Of a DNA stretch of 64,000 nt, positions 49,851-61,915 are shown one piece after another (the stretch's first letter is position 1; each line of letters begins with the position of its first letter). A model generated the notes under the pieces. The model did no database searches and was not told the DNA's origin. It was given only the letters and a program-made list of their open reading frames with translations. Source of the DNA: Henricia sp. BOLD:AAB3569 (taxonomy: Eukaryota; Echinodermata; Asteroidea; Spinulosida; Echinasteridae); the NCBI GenBank assembly GCA_037783545.1, contig JBBELK010000512.1, forward strand, positions 41,499-105,498. The letters are read 5' to 3'. A program made the translations under genes and the position numbers.

Positions 49851-51500
49851 TCCCGTCACAATCTGGGGTGAGTCAACGGCCGTACAAATGTACACCAGCG
49901 CGGCGCATGCGCAGGGTGTCCCAACAGCCACGGTTAGGGGAATAACCACGCAGCCGAGCTCCGTTTTCCCTAAACTCTAAAATTTCTCCGTAATTTCCCA
50001 GCGAAAATCTGTCAATTTTGCATGACAAGTACGGAATATATACAGTTTGGAGCATGCAAAATTTGAAGTTGGTTGGAAAATTCCTTGATTTCCAAATTTG
50101 CCGGCATTTGGGACACACTTTGACCTAATTCCCGTCACAATCTGGGGTGAGTCAACGGCCGTACAAATGTACACTAGCGCCGCGCAGGGTGTCCCAACAG
50201 CCACGGTTAGGGGAATAACCACGCAGCCGAGCTCCGTTTTCCCTAAACTCTGAAATTTCTCCGTCATTTCCCAGCAAAAATCTGTCAATTTTACATGACA
50301 AGTGCCGAATATATACAGTTTGGAGCATGCAAAATTTGAAGTTGGTTCGAAAATTCCTTGATTTCCAAATTTGCCGGCATTTGGGACACACTTTGACCTA
50401 ATTCCCGTCACAATCTGGGGTGAGTCAACAGCCGTACAAATGTACACCAGCGCGGCGCAGGGTGTCCCAACAGCCACGGTTAGGGGAATAACCACGCAGC
50501 CGAGCTCCGTTTTCCCTAAACTCTGAAATTTCTCCGTCATTTCCCAGCGAAAATCTGTCAATTTTACATGACAAGTGCGGAATATATACAGTTTGGAGCA
50601 TGCCAAATTTGAAGTTGGTTGGAAAATTCCTTGATTTCCAAATTTGCCGGCATTTGGGACACACTTTGACCTAATTCCCGTCCCAATCTGGGGTGAGTCA
50701 ACGGCCGTACAAATGTACACCAGCGCCGCGCAGGGTGTCCCAACAGCCACGGTTAGGGGAATAACCACGCAGCCGAGCTCCGTTTTCCCTAAACTCTGAA
50801 ATTTCTCCGTCATTTCCCAGCAAAAATCTGTCAATTTTACATGACAAGTGCGGAATATATACAGTTTGGAGGATGCAAAATTTGAAGTTGGTTCGAAAAT
50901 TCCTTGATTTCCAAATTTGCCGGCATTTGGGACACACTTTGACCTAATTCCCGTCACAATCTGGGGTGAGTCAACAGCCGTACAAATGTACACCAGCGCG
51001 GCGCAGGGTGTCCCAACAGCCACGGTTAGGGGAATAACCACGCAGCCGAGCTCCGTTTTCCCTAAACTCTGAAATTTCTCCGTCATTTCCCAGCGAAAAT
51101 CGGTCAATTTTGCATGACAAGTGCGGAATATATACAGTTTGGAGCATGCAAAATTTGAAGTTGGTTGGAAAATTCCTTGATTTCCAAATTTGCCGGCATT
51201 TGGGACACACTTTGACCTAATTCCCGTCACAATCTGGGGTGAGTCAACGGCCGTACAAATGTACACCAGCGCGGCGCATGCGCAGGGTGTCCCAACAGCC
51301 ACGGTTACGGGAATAACCACGCAGCCGAGCTCCGTTTTCCCTAAACTCTGAAATTTCTCCGTCATTTCCCAGCGAAAATATGTCAATTTTGCATGACAAG
51401 TGCGGAATATATACAGTTTGGAGCATGCAAAATTTGAAGTTGGTTGGAAAATTCCTTGATTTCCAAATTTGCCGGCATTTGGGACACACTTTGACCTAAT
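47099..51500. repeat. HOR J, copy 1 (16 monomers, 4402 bp)
   Basis: Sixteen units. The first ten are a 1376-bp five-monomer block present twice (47099-48474 and 48475-49850). The remaining six (49851, 50130, 50403, 50676, 50949, 51222) carry GTAATTTCC with AGTACGG, CAGCAAAAAT with GGTTCGAA, GCATGCCAAAT, GAGGATGC, AATCGGTCAAT, and GTTACGGG with AATATGTCAAT. The whole block recurs immediately downstream. Confidence 0.92.
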
Positions 51501-54500
51501 TCCCGTCACAATCTGGGGTGAGTCAACGGCCGTACAAATGTACACCAGCGCGGCGCATGCGCAGGGTGTCCCAACAGCCACGGTTAGAGGAATAACCACG
51601 CAGCCGAGCTCCGTTTTCACTAAACTCTGAAATTTCTCCGTCATTTCCCAGCGAAAATCTGTCAATTTTACATGACAAGTGCGGAATATATACAGTTTGG
51701 AGCATGCAAATTTTGAAGTTGGTTGGAAAATTCCTTGATTTCCAAATTTGCCGGCATTTGGGACACACTTTGACCTAATTCCCGTCACAATCTGGGGTGA
51801 GTCAACGGCCGTACAAATGTACACCAGCGCGGCGCAGGGTGTCCCAACAGCCACGGTTAGGGGAATAACCACGCAGCCGAGCTCCGTTTTCCCTAAACTC
51901 TGAAATTTCTCCGTCATTTCCCAGCGAAAATCTGTCAATTGTGCATGACAAGTGCGGAATATATACAGTTTGGAGCATGCAAAATTTGAAGTTGGTTGGA
52001 AAATTCCTTGATTTCCAAATTTGCCGGCATTTGGGACACACCTTGACCTAATTCCCGTCACAATCTGGGGTGAGTCAACGGCCGTACAAATGTACACCAG
52101 CGCGGCGCATGCGCAGGGTGTCCCAACAGCCACGGTTAGGGGAATAACCACGCAGCCGAGCTCCGTTTTCCCTAAACTCTGAAATTTATCCGTCATTTCC
52201 CAGCGAAAATCTGTCAATTTTGCATGACAAGTGCGGAATATATACAGTTTGGAGCATGCAAAATTTCAGTTGGTTGGAAAATTCCTTGATTTCCAAATTT
52301 GCCGGCATTTGGGACACACTTTGACCTAATTCCCGTCACAATCTGGGGTGAGTCAACGGCCGTACAAATGTACACCAGCGCGGCGCAGGGTGTCCCAACA
52401 GCCACGGTTAGGGGAATAACCACGCAGCCGAGCTCCGTTTTCCCTAAACTCTGAAATTTCTCCGTCATTTCCACGCGAAAATCTGTCAATTTTGCATGAC
52501 AAGTGCGGAATATATACAGTTTGGAGCATGCAAAATTTGAAGTTGGTTGGAAAATTCCTTGATTTCCAAATTTTCCGGCATTTGGGACACACTTTGACCT
52601 AATTCCCGTCACAATCTGGGGTGAGTCAACAGCCGTACACATGTACACCAGCGCGGCGTAGGGTGTCCCAACAGCCACGGTTAGGGGAATAAACACGCAG
52701 CCGAGCTCCGTTTTCCCTAAACTCTGAAATTTCTCCGTCATTTCCCAGCGAAAATCTGTCAATTTTGCATGACAAGTGCGGAATATATACAGTTTGGAGC
52801 ATGCAAAATTTGAAGTTGGTTGGAAAATTCCTTGATTTCCAAATTTGCCGGCATTTGGGACACACTTTGACCTAATTCCCGTCACAATCTGGGGTGAGTC
52901 AACGGCCGTACAAATGTACACCAGCGCGGCGCATGCGCAGGGTGTCCCAACAGCCACGGTTAGAGGAATAACCACGCAGCCGAGCTCCGTTTTCACTAAA
53001 CTCTGAAATTTCTCCGTCATTTCCCAGCGAAAATCTGTCAATTTTACATGACAAGTGCGGAATATATACAGTTTGGAGCATGCAAATTTTGAAGTTGGTT
53101 GGAAAATTCCTTGATTTCCAAATTTGCCGGCATTTGGGACACACTTTGACCTAATTCCCGTCACAATCTGGGGTGAGTCAACGGCCGTACAAATGTACAC
53201 CAGCGCGGCGCAGGGTGTCCCAACAGCCACGGTTAGGGGAATAACCACGCAGCCGAGCTCCGTTTTCCCTAAACTCTGAAATTTCTCCGTCATTTCCCAG
53301 CGAAAATCTGTCAATTGTGCATGACAAGTGCGGAATATATACAGTTTGGAGCATGCAAAATTTGAAGTTGGTTGGAAAATTCCTTGATTTCCAAATTTGC
53401 CGGCATTTGGGACACACCTTGACCTAATTCCCGTCACAATCTGGGGTGAGTCAACGGCCGTACAAATGTACACCAGCGCGGCGCATGCGCAGGGTGTCCC
53501 AACAGCCACGGTTAGGGGAATAACCACGCAGCCGAGCTCCGTTTTCCCTAAACTCTGAAATTTATCCGTCATTTCCCAGCGAAAATCTGTCAATTTTGCA
53601 TGACAAGTGCGGAATATATACAGTTTGGAGCATGCAAAATTTCAGTTGGTTGGAAAATTCCTTGATTTCCAAATTTGCCGGCATTTGGGACACACTTTGA
53701 CCTAATTCCCGTCACAATCTGGGGTGAGTCAACGGCCGTACAAATGTACACCAGCGCGGCGCAGGGTGTCCCAACAGCCACGGTTAGGGGAATAACCACG
53801 CAGCCGAGCTCCGTTTTCCCTAAACTCTGAAATTTCTCCGTCATTTCCACGCGAAAATCTGTCAATTTTGCATGACAAGTGCGGAATATATACAGTTTGG
53901 AGCATGCAAAATTTGAAGTTGGTTGGAAAATTCCTTGATTTCCAAATTTTCCGGCATTTGGGACACACTTTGACCTAATTCCCGTCACAATCTGGGGTGA
54001 GTCAACAGCCGTACACATGTACACCAGCGCGGCGTAGGGTGTCCCAACAGCCACGGTTAGGGGAATAAACACGCAGCCGAGCTCCGTTTTCCCTAAACTC
54101 TGAAATTTCTCCGTCATTTCCCAGCGAAAATCTGTCAATTTTGCATGACAAGTGCGGAATATATACAGTTTGGAGCATGCAAAATTTGAAGTTGGTTGGA
54201 AAATTCCTTGATTTCCAAATTTGCCGGCATTTGGGACACACTTTGACCTAATTCCCGTCACAATCTGGGGTGAGTCAACGGCCGTACAAATGTACACCAG
54301 CGCGGCGCATGCGCAGGGTGTCCCAACAGCCACGGTTAGGGGAATAACCACGCAGCCGAGCTCCGTTTTCCCTAAACTCTAAAATTTCTCCGTAATTTCC
54401 CAGCGAAAATCTGTCAATTTTGCATGACAAGTACGGAATATATACAGTTTGGAGCATGCAAAATTTGAAGTTGGTTGGAAAATTCCTTGATTTCCAAATT

Positions 54501-55899
54501 TGCCGGCATTTGGGACACACTTTGACCTAATTCCCGTCACAATCTGGGGTGAGTCAACGGCCGTACAAATGTACACCAGCGCCGCGCAGGGTGTCCCAAC
54601 AGCCACGGTTAGGGGAATAACCACGCAGCCGAGCTCCGTTTTCCCTAAACTCTGAAATTTCTCCGTCATTTCCCAGCAAAAATCTGTCAATTTTACATGA
54701 CAAGTGCGGAATATATACAGTTTGGAGCATGCAAAATTTGAAGTTGGTTCGAAAATTCCTTGATTTCCAAATTTGCCGGCATTTGGGACACACTTTGACC
54801 TAATTCCCGTCACAATCTGGGGTGAGTCAACAGCCGTACAAATGTACACCAGCGCGGCGCAGGGTGTCCCAACAGCCACGGTTAGGGGAATAACCACGCA
54901 GCCGAGCTCCGTTTTCCCTAAACTCTGAAATTTCTCCGTCATTTCCCAGCGAAAATCTGTCAATTTTACATGACAAGTGCGGAATATATACAGTTTGGAG
55001 CATGCCAAATTTGAAGTTGGTTGGAAAATTCCTTGATTTCCAAATTTGCCGGCATTTGGGACACACTTTGACCTAATTCCCGTCCCAATCTGGGGTGAGT
55101 CAACGGCCGTACAAATGTACACCAGCGCCGCGCAGGGTGTCCCAACAGCCACGGTTAGGGGAATAACCACGCAGCCGAGCTCCGTTTTCCCTAAACTCTG
55201 AAATTTCTCCGTCATTTCCCAGCAAAAATCTGTCAATTTTACATGACAAGTGCGGAATATATACAGTTTGGAGGATGCAAAATTTGAAGTTGGTTCGAAA
55301 ATTCCTTGATTTCCAAATTTGCCGGCATTTGGGACACACTTTGACCTAATTCCCGTCACAATCTGGGGTGAGTCAACAGCCGTACAAATGTACACCAGCG
55401 CGGCGCAGGGTGTCCCAACAGCCACGGTTAGGGGAATAACCACGCAGCGAGCTCCGTTTTCCCTAAACTCTGAAATTTCTCCGTCATTTCCCAGCGAAAA
55501 TCGGTCAATTTTGCATGACAAGTGCGGAATATATACAGTTTGGAGCATGCAAAATTTGAAGTTGGTTGGAAAATTCCTTGATTTCCAAATTTGCCGGCAT
55601 TTGGGACACACTTTGACCTAATTCCCGTCACAATCTGGGGTGAGTCAACGGCCGTACAAATGTACACCAGCGCGGCGCATGCGCAGGGTGTCCCAACAGC
55701 CACGGTTACGGAATAACCACGCAGCGAGCTCCGTTTTCCCTAAACTCTGAAATTTCTCCGTCATTTCCCAGCGAAAATATGTCAATTTTGCATGACAAGT
55801 GCGGAATATATACAGTTTGGAGCATGCAAAATTTGAAGTTGGTTGGAAAATTCCTTGATTTCCAAATTTGCCGGCATTTGGGACACACTTTGACCTAAT
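51501..55899. repeat. HOR J, copy 2 (16 monomers, 4399 bp)
   Basis: Same sixteen units as 47099-51500 at an offset of 4402 bp, including the nested 1376-bp duplication (51501-52876, 52877-54252). Substitutions are few: the unit at 54532 lacks ACACTAGCG and GTGCCGAAT, which are private to 50130. The last two units (55351, 55623) have lost three single bases (GCAGCGAGC twice, GTTACGGAAT) compared with copy 1. Confidence 0.92.
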
Positions 55900-58090
55900 T
55901 CCCGTCACAATCTGGGGTGAGTCAATGGCCGTACAAATGTACACCAGCGCGGCGCAGGGTGTCCCAACAGCACGGTTAGGGGAATAACCACGCAGCCGAG
56001 CTCCGTTTTCCCTAAACTCTGAAATGTCTTCGTCATTTCCCCGCGAAAATCTGTCAATTTTGCATGACAAGTGCGGAATATATACAGTTTGGAGCATGCA
56101 AAATTTGAAGTTGGTTTGAAAATTCCTTGATTTCCAAATTTGCCGGCATTTGGGACACAATTTGACCTAATTCCCGTCACAATCTGGGGTGAGTCAACGG
56201 CCGTACAAATGTACACCAGCGCGGCGCAGGGTGTCCCAACAGCCACGGTTAGGGAATAACCACGCAGCCGAGCTCCGTTTTCCCTAAACTCTGAAATTTC
56301 TCCGTCATTTCCCAGCGAAAATCTGTCAATTTTGCATGACAAGTGCGGAATATATACAGTTTGGAGCATGCAAAATTTGAAGTTGGTTGGAAAATTCCTT
56401 GATTTCCAAATTTGCCGGCATTTGGGACACACTTTGACCTAATTCCCGTCACAATCTGGGGTAAGTCAACGGCCGTACAAATGTACACCAGCGCGGCGCA
56501 GGTGTCTCAACAGCCACGGTTAGGGGAATAACCACGCAGCCGAGCTCCGTTTTCCCTAAACTCTGAAATTTCTCCGTCATTTCCCAGCGAAAATCTGTAA
56601 ATTTTGCATGACAAGTGCGGAATATATACAGTTTGGAGCATGCAAAATTTGAAGTTGGTTGGAAAATTCCTTGATTTCCAAATTTGCCGGCATTTGGGAC
56701 ACACTTTGACCTAATTCCCGTCACAATCTGGGGTGAGTCAACGGCCGTACAAATGTACACCAGCGCGGCGCATGCGCAGGGTGTCCCAACAGCCACGGTT
56801 AGAGGAATAACCACGCAGCCGAGCTCCGTTTTCACTAAACTCTGAAATTTCTCCGTCATTTCCCAGCGAAAATCTGTCAATTTTACATGACAAGTGCGGA
56901 ATATATACAGTTTGGAGCATGCAAATTTTGAAGTTGGTTGGAAAATTCCTTGATTTCCAAATTTGCCGGCATTTGGGACACACTTTGACCTAATTCCCGT
57001 CACAATCTGGGGTGAGTCAACGGCCGTACAAATGTACACCAGCGCGGCGCAGGGTGTCCCAACAGCCACGGTTAGGGAATAACCACGCAGCCGAGCTCCG
57101 TTTTCCCTAAACTCTGAAATTTCTCCGTCATTTCCCAGCGAAAATCTGTCAATTGTGCATGACAAGTGCGGATATATACAGTTTGGAGCATGCAAAATTT
57201 GAAGTTGGTTGGAAAATTCCTTGATTTCCAAATTTGCCGGCATTTGGGACACACCTTGACCTAATTCCCGTCACAATCTGGGGTGAGTCAACGGCCGTAC
57301 AAATGTACACCAGCGCGGCGCATGCGCAGGGTGTCCCAACAGCCACGGTTACGGGAATAACCACGCAGCCGAGCTCCGTTTTCCCTAAACTCTGAAATTT
57401 CTCCGTCATTTCCCAGCGAAAATATGTCAATTTTGCATGACAAGTGCGGAATATATACAGTTTGGAGCATGCAAAATTTGAAGTTGGTTGGAAAATTCCT
57501 TGATTTCCCAATTTGCCGGCATTTGGGACACACTTTGACCTAATTCCCGTCACAATCTGGGGTGAGTCAACGGCCGTACAAATGTACACCAGCGCGGCGC
57601 AGGGTGTCCCAACAGCCACGGTTAGGGGAATAACCACGCAGCCGAGCTCCGTTTTCCCTAAACTCTGAAATGTCTTCGTCATTTCCCCGCGAAAATCTGT
57701 CAATTTTGCATGACAAGTGCGGAATATATACAGTTTGGAGCATGCAAAATTTGAAGTTGGTTTGAAAATTCCTTGATTTCCAAATTTGCCGGCATTTGGG
57801 ACACAATTTGACCTAATTCCCGTCACAATCTGGGGTGAGTCAACGGCCGTACAAATGTACACCAGCGCGGCGCAGGGTGTCCCAACAGCCACGGTTAGGG
57901 GAATAACCACGCAGCCGAGCTCCGTTTTCCCTAAACTCTGAAATTTCTCCGTCATTTCCCAGCGAAAATCTGTCAATTTTGCATGACAAGTGCGGAATAT
58001 ATACAGTTTGGAGCATGCAAAATTTGAAGTTGGTTGGAAAATTCCTTGATTTCCAAATTTGCCGGCATTTGGGACACACTTTGACCTAAT
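55900..58090. repeat. Rearranged block of eight monomers
   Basis: Units at 55900, 56172, 56444, 56716, 56995, 57266, 57545 and 57818. The set 55900-56715 (ATGTCTTCG with CCCCGCG; plain; GTAAG with CAGGTGTCTC) resembles the end of HOR I. 56716-57265 matches the first two units of HOR J, 57266 matches 51222, and 57545-57818 repeats 55900-56172. The array here is a mosaic of HOR I and HOR J pieces. Private deletions are frequent (CAGCACGG, TTAGGGAAT twice, GCGGATATATAC). Confidence 0.82.
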
Positions 58091-59180
58091 TCCCGTCACA
58101 ATCTGGGGTAAGTCAACGGCCGTACAAATGTACACCAGCGCGGCGCAGGTGTCTCAACAGCCACGGTTAGGGGAATAACCACGCAGCCGAGCTCCGTTTT
58201 CCCTAAACTCTGAAATTTCTCCGTCATTTCCCAGCAAAAATCTGTCAATTTTACATGACAAGTGCGGAATATATACAGTTTGGAGGATGCAAAATTTGAA
58301 GTTGGTTCGAAAATTCCTTGATTTCCAAATTTGCCGGCATTTGGGACACACTTTGACCTAATTCCCGTCACAATCTGGGGTGAGTCAACAGGCCGTACAA
58401 ATGTACACCAGCGCGGCGCAGGGTGTCCCAACAGCCACGGTTAGGGGAATAACCACGCAGCCGAGCTCCGTTTTCCCTAAACTCTGAAATTTCTCCGTCA
58501 TTTCCCAGCGAAAATCTGTCAATTTTACATGACAAGTGCGGAATATATACAGTTTGGAGCATGCCAAATTTGAAGTTGGTTGGAAAATTCCTTGATTTCC
58601 AAATTTGCCGGCATTTGGGACACACTTTGACCTAATTCCCGTCCCAATCTGGGGTAAGTCAACGGCCGTACAAATGTACACCAGCGCGGCGCAGGTGTCT
58701 CAACAGCCACGGTTAGGGGAATAACCACGCAGCCGAGCTCCGTTTTCCCTAAACTCTGAAATTTCTCCGTCATTTCCCAGCAAAAATCTGTCAATTTTAC
58801 ATGACAAGTGCGGAATATATACAGTTTGGAGGATGCAAAATTTGAAGTTGGTTCGAAAATTCCTTGATTTCCAAATTTGCCGGCATTTGGGACACACTTT
58901 GACCTAATTCCCGTCACAATCTGGGGTGAGTCAACAGCCGTACAAATGTACACCAGCGCGGCGCAGGGTGTCCCAACAGCCACGGTTAGGGAATAACCAC
59001 GCAGCCGAGCTCCGTTTTCCCTAAACTCTGAAATTTCTCCGTCATTTCCCAGCGAAAATCTGTCAATTTTACATGACAAGTGCGGAATATATACAGTTTG
59101 GAGCATGCCAAATTTGAAGTTGGTTGGAAAATTCCTTGATTTCCAAATTTGCCGGCATTTGGGACACACTTTGACCTAAT
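58091..59180. repeat. 546-bp dimer of chimeric monomers, two copies
   Basis: Units 58091 and 58363 recur at 58637 and 58909. The first of each pair is a hybrid. Its 5' part (GTAAG, CAGGTGTCTC) is of the 56444 class, and its 3' part (CAGCAAAAAT, TTTTACATG, GAGGATGC, GGTTCGAA) is of the 55078 class. The second of each pair is the GCATGCCAAAT unit. Copy lengths are 546 and 544 because of private indels (CAACAGGCCG, TTAGGGAAT). Confidence 0.85.
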
Positions 59181-60825
59181 TCCCGTCCCAATCTGGGGTG
59201 AGTCAACGGCCGTACAAATGTACACCAGCGCGGCGCAGGGTGTCCCAACAGCCACGGTTAGGGAATAACCACGCAGCCGAGCTCCGTTTTCCCTAAACTC
59301 TAAAATTTCTCCGTCATTTCCCAGCGAAAATCTGTCAATTTTGCATGACAAGTACGGAATATATACAGTTTGGAGCATGCAAAATTTGAAGTTGGTTGGA
59401 AAATTCCTTGATTCCAAATTTGCCGGCATTTGGGACACACTTTGACCTAATTCCCGTCACAATCTGGGGTGAGTCAACGGCCGTACAAATGTACACCAGC
59501 GCCGCGCAGGGTGTCCCAACAGCCACGGTTAGGGGAATAACCACGCAGCCGAGCTCCGTTTTCCCTAAACTCTGAAATTTCTCCGTCATTTCCCAGCAAA
59601 AATCTGTCAATTTTACATGACAAGTTAGTGCGGAATATATACAGTTTGGAGCATGCAAAATTTGAAGTTGGTTGGAAAATTCCTTGATTTCCAAATTTGC
59701 CGGCATTTGGGACACACTTTGACCTAATTCCCGTCACAATCTGGGGTGAGTCAACAGCCGTACAAATGTACACCAGCGCGGCGCAGGGTGTCCCAACAGC
59801 CACGGTTAGGGGAATAACCACGCAGCCGAGCTCCGTTTTCCCTAAACTCTGAAATTTCTCCGTCATTTCCCAGCGAAAATCTGTCAATTTTACATGACAA
59901 GTGCGGAATATATACAGTTTGGAGCATGCAAAATTTGAAGTTGGTTGGAAAATTCCTTGATTTCCAAATTTGCCGGCATTTGGGACACACTTTGACCTAA
60001 TTCCCGTCACAATCTGGGGTGAGTCAACGGCCATACAAATGTACACCAGCGCGGCGCAGGGTGTCCCAACAGCCACGGTTAGGGGAATAACCACGCAGCC
60101 GAGCTCCGTTTTCCCTAAACTCTGAAATTTCTCCGTCATTTCCCAGCGAAAATCTGTCAATTTTGCATGACAAGTGCGGAATATATACAGTTTGGAGCAT
60201 GCAAAATTTGAAGTTGGTTGGAAAATTCCTTGATTTCCAAATTTGCCGGCATTTGGGACACACTTTGACCTAATTCCCGTAACAATCTGGGGTGAGTCAA
60301 CGGCCGTAAAAATGTACACAAGCGCGGCGCATGCGCAGGGTGTCCCAACAGCCACGGTTAGGGAATAACCACGCAGCCGAGCTCCGTTTTCCCTAAACTC
60401 TGAAATTTCTCCGTCATTTCCCAGCGAAAATCTGTCAATTTTACATGACAAGTGCGAAATATATACAGTTTGGAGCATGCAAAATTTGAAGTTGGTTGGA
60501 AAATTCCTTGATTTCCAAATTTTCCGGCATTTGGGACACACTTTGACCTAATTCCCGTCACAATCTGGGGTGAGTCAACAGCCGTACAAATGTACACCAG
60601 CGCGGCGCAGGGTGTCCCAACAGCCACGGTTAGGGGAATAACCACGCAGCCGAGCTCCGTTTTCCCTAAACTCTGAAATTTCTCCGTCATTTCCCAGCGA
60701 AAATCTGTCAATTTTACATGACAAGTGCGGAATATATACAGTTTGGAGCATGCAAAATTTGAAGTTGGTTGGAAAATTCCTTGATTTCCAAATTTGCCGG
60801 CATTTGGGACACACTTTGACCTAAT
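59181..60825. repeat. Six monomers, mixed classes
   Basis: Units at 59181 (271 bp: TTAGGGAAT, GATTCCAAAT, CTCTAAAAT, AGTACGG), 59452 (277 bp: four extra bases in CAAGTTAGTGCGG), 59729 (CAACAGCCGT), 60002 (GGCCATACAAATG), 60275 (278 bp: CGTAACAATC, GTAAAAATG, TTAGGGAAT, TTTTCCGG) and 60553 (CAACAGCCGT). Confidence 0.82.
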
Positions 60826-61915
60826 TCCCGTCACAATCTGGGGTGAGTCAACGGCCGTACAAATGTACACCAGCGCGGCGCAGGGTGTCCAACAGCCACG
60901 GTTAGGGGAATAACCACGCAGCCGAGGTCCGTTTTCCCTAAACTCTGAAATTTCTCCGTCATTTCCCAGCGAAAATCTGTAAATTTTGCATGACAAGTGC
61001 GGAATATATACAGTTTGGAGCATGCAAAATTTGAAGTTGGTTGGAAAATTCCTTGATTTCCAAATTTGCCGCATTTGGGACACACTTTGACCTAATTCCC
61101 GTCACAATCTGGGGTGAGTCAACGGCCGTACAAATGTACACCAGCGCGGCGCAGGGTGTCCCAACAGCCACGGTTAGGGGAATAACCACGCAGCCGAGCT
61201 CCGTTTTCCCTAAACTCTGAAATTTCTCCGTCATTTCCCAGCGAAAATCTGTCAATTTTACATGACAAGTGCGGAATATATACAGTTTGGAGCATGCAAA
61301 ATTTGAAGTTGGTTGGAAAATTCCTTGATTTCCAAATTTGCCGGCATTTGGGACACACTTTGACCTAATTCCCGTCACAATCTGGGGTGAGTCAACGGCC
61401 GTACAAATGTACACCAGCGCGGCGCAGGGTGTCCCAACAGCCACGGTTAGGGGAATAACCACGCAGCCGAGGTCCGTTTTCCCTAAACTCTGAAATTTCT
61501 CCGTCATTTCCCAGCGAAAATCTGTAAATTTTGCATGACAAGTGCGGAATATATACAGTTTGGAGCATGCAAAATTTGAAGTTGGTTGGAAAATTCCTTG
61601 ATTTCCAAATTTGCCGGCATTTGGGACACACTTTGACCTAATTCCCGTCACAATCTGGGGTGAGTCAACGGCCGTACAAATGTACACCAGCGCGGCGCAG
61701 GGTGTCCCAACAGCCACGGTTAGGGGAATAACCACGCAGCCGAGGTCCGTTTTCCCTAAACTCTGAAATTTCTCCGTCATTTCCCAGCGAAAATCTGTAA
61801 ATTTTGCATGACAAGTGCGGAATATATACAGTTTGGAGCATGCAAAATTTGAAGTTGGTTGGAAAATTCCTTGATTTCCAAATTTGCCGGCATTTGGGAC
61901 ACACTTTGACCTAAT
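60826..61915. repeat. Recently duplicated GAGGTCC monomers
   Basis: Units at 60826, 61370 and 61643 share CCGAGGTCCG, which destroys the usual GAGCTC, and CTGTAAATTTT. The units at 61370 and 61643 are adjacent and look identical by eye. The one at 60826 has two extra deletions (GTGTCCAACAG, GCCGCATTTG). The unit at 61097 between them is of another class (TTTTACATG), so the group spread as a dimer and then as a single monomer. Confidence 0.85.
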
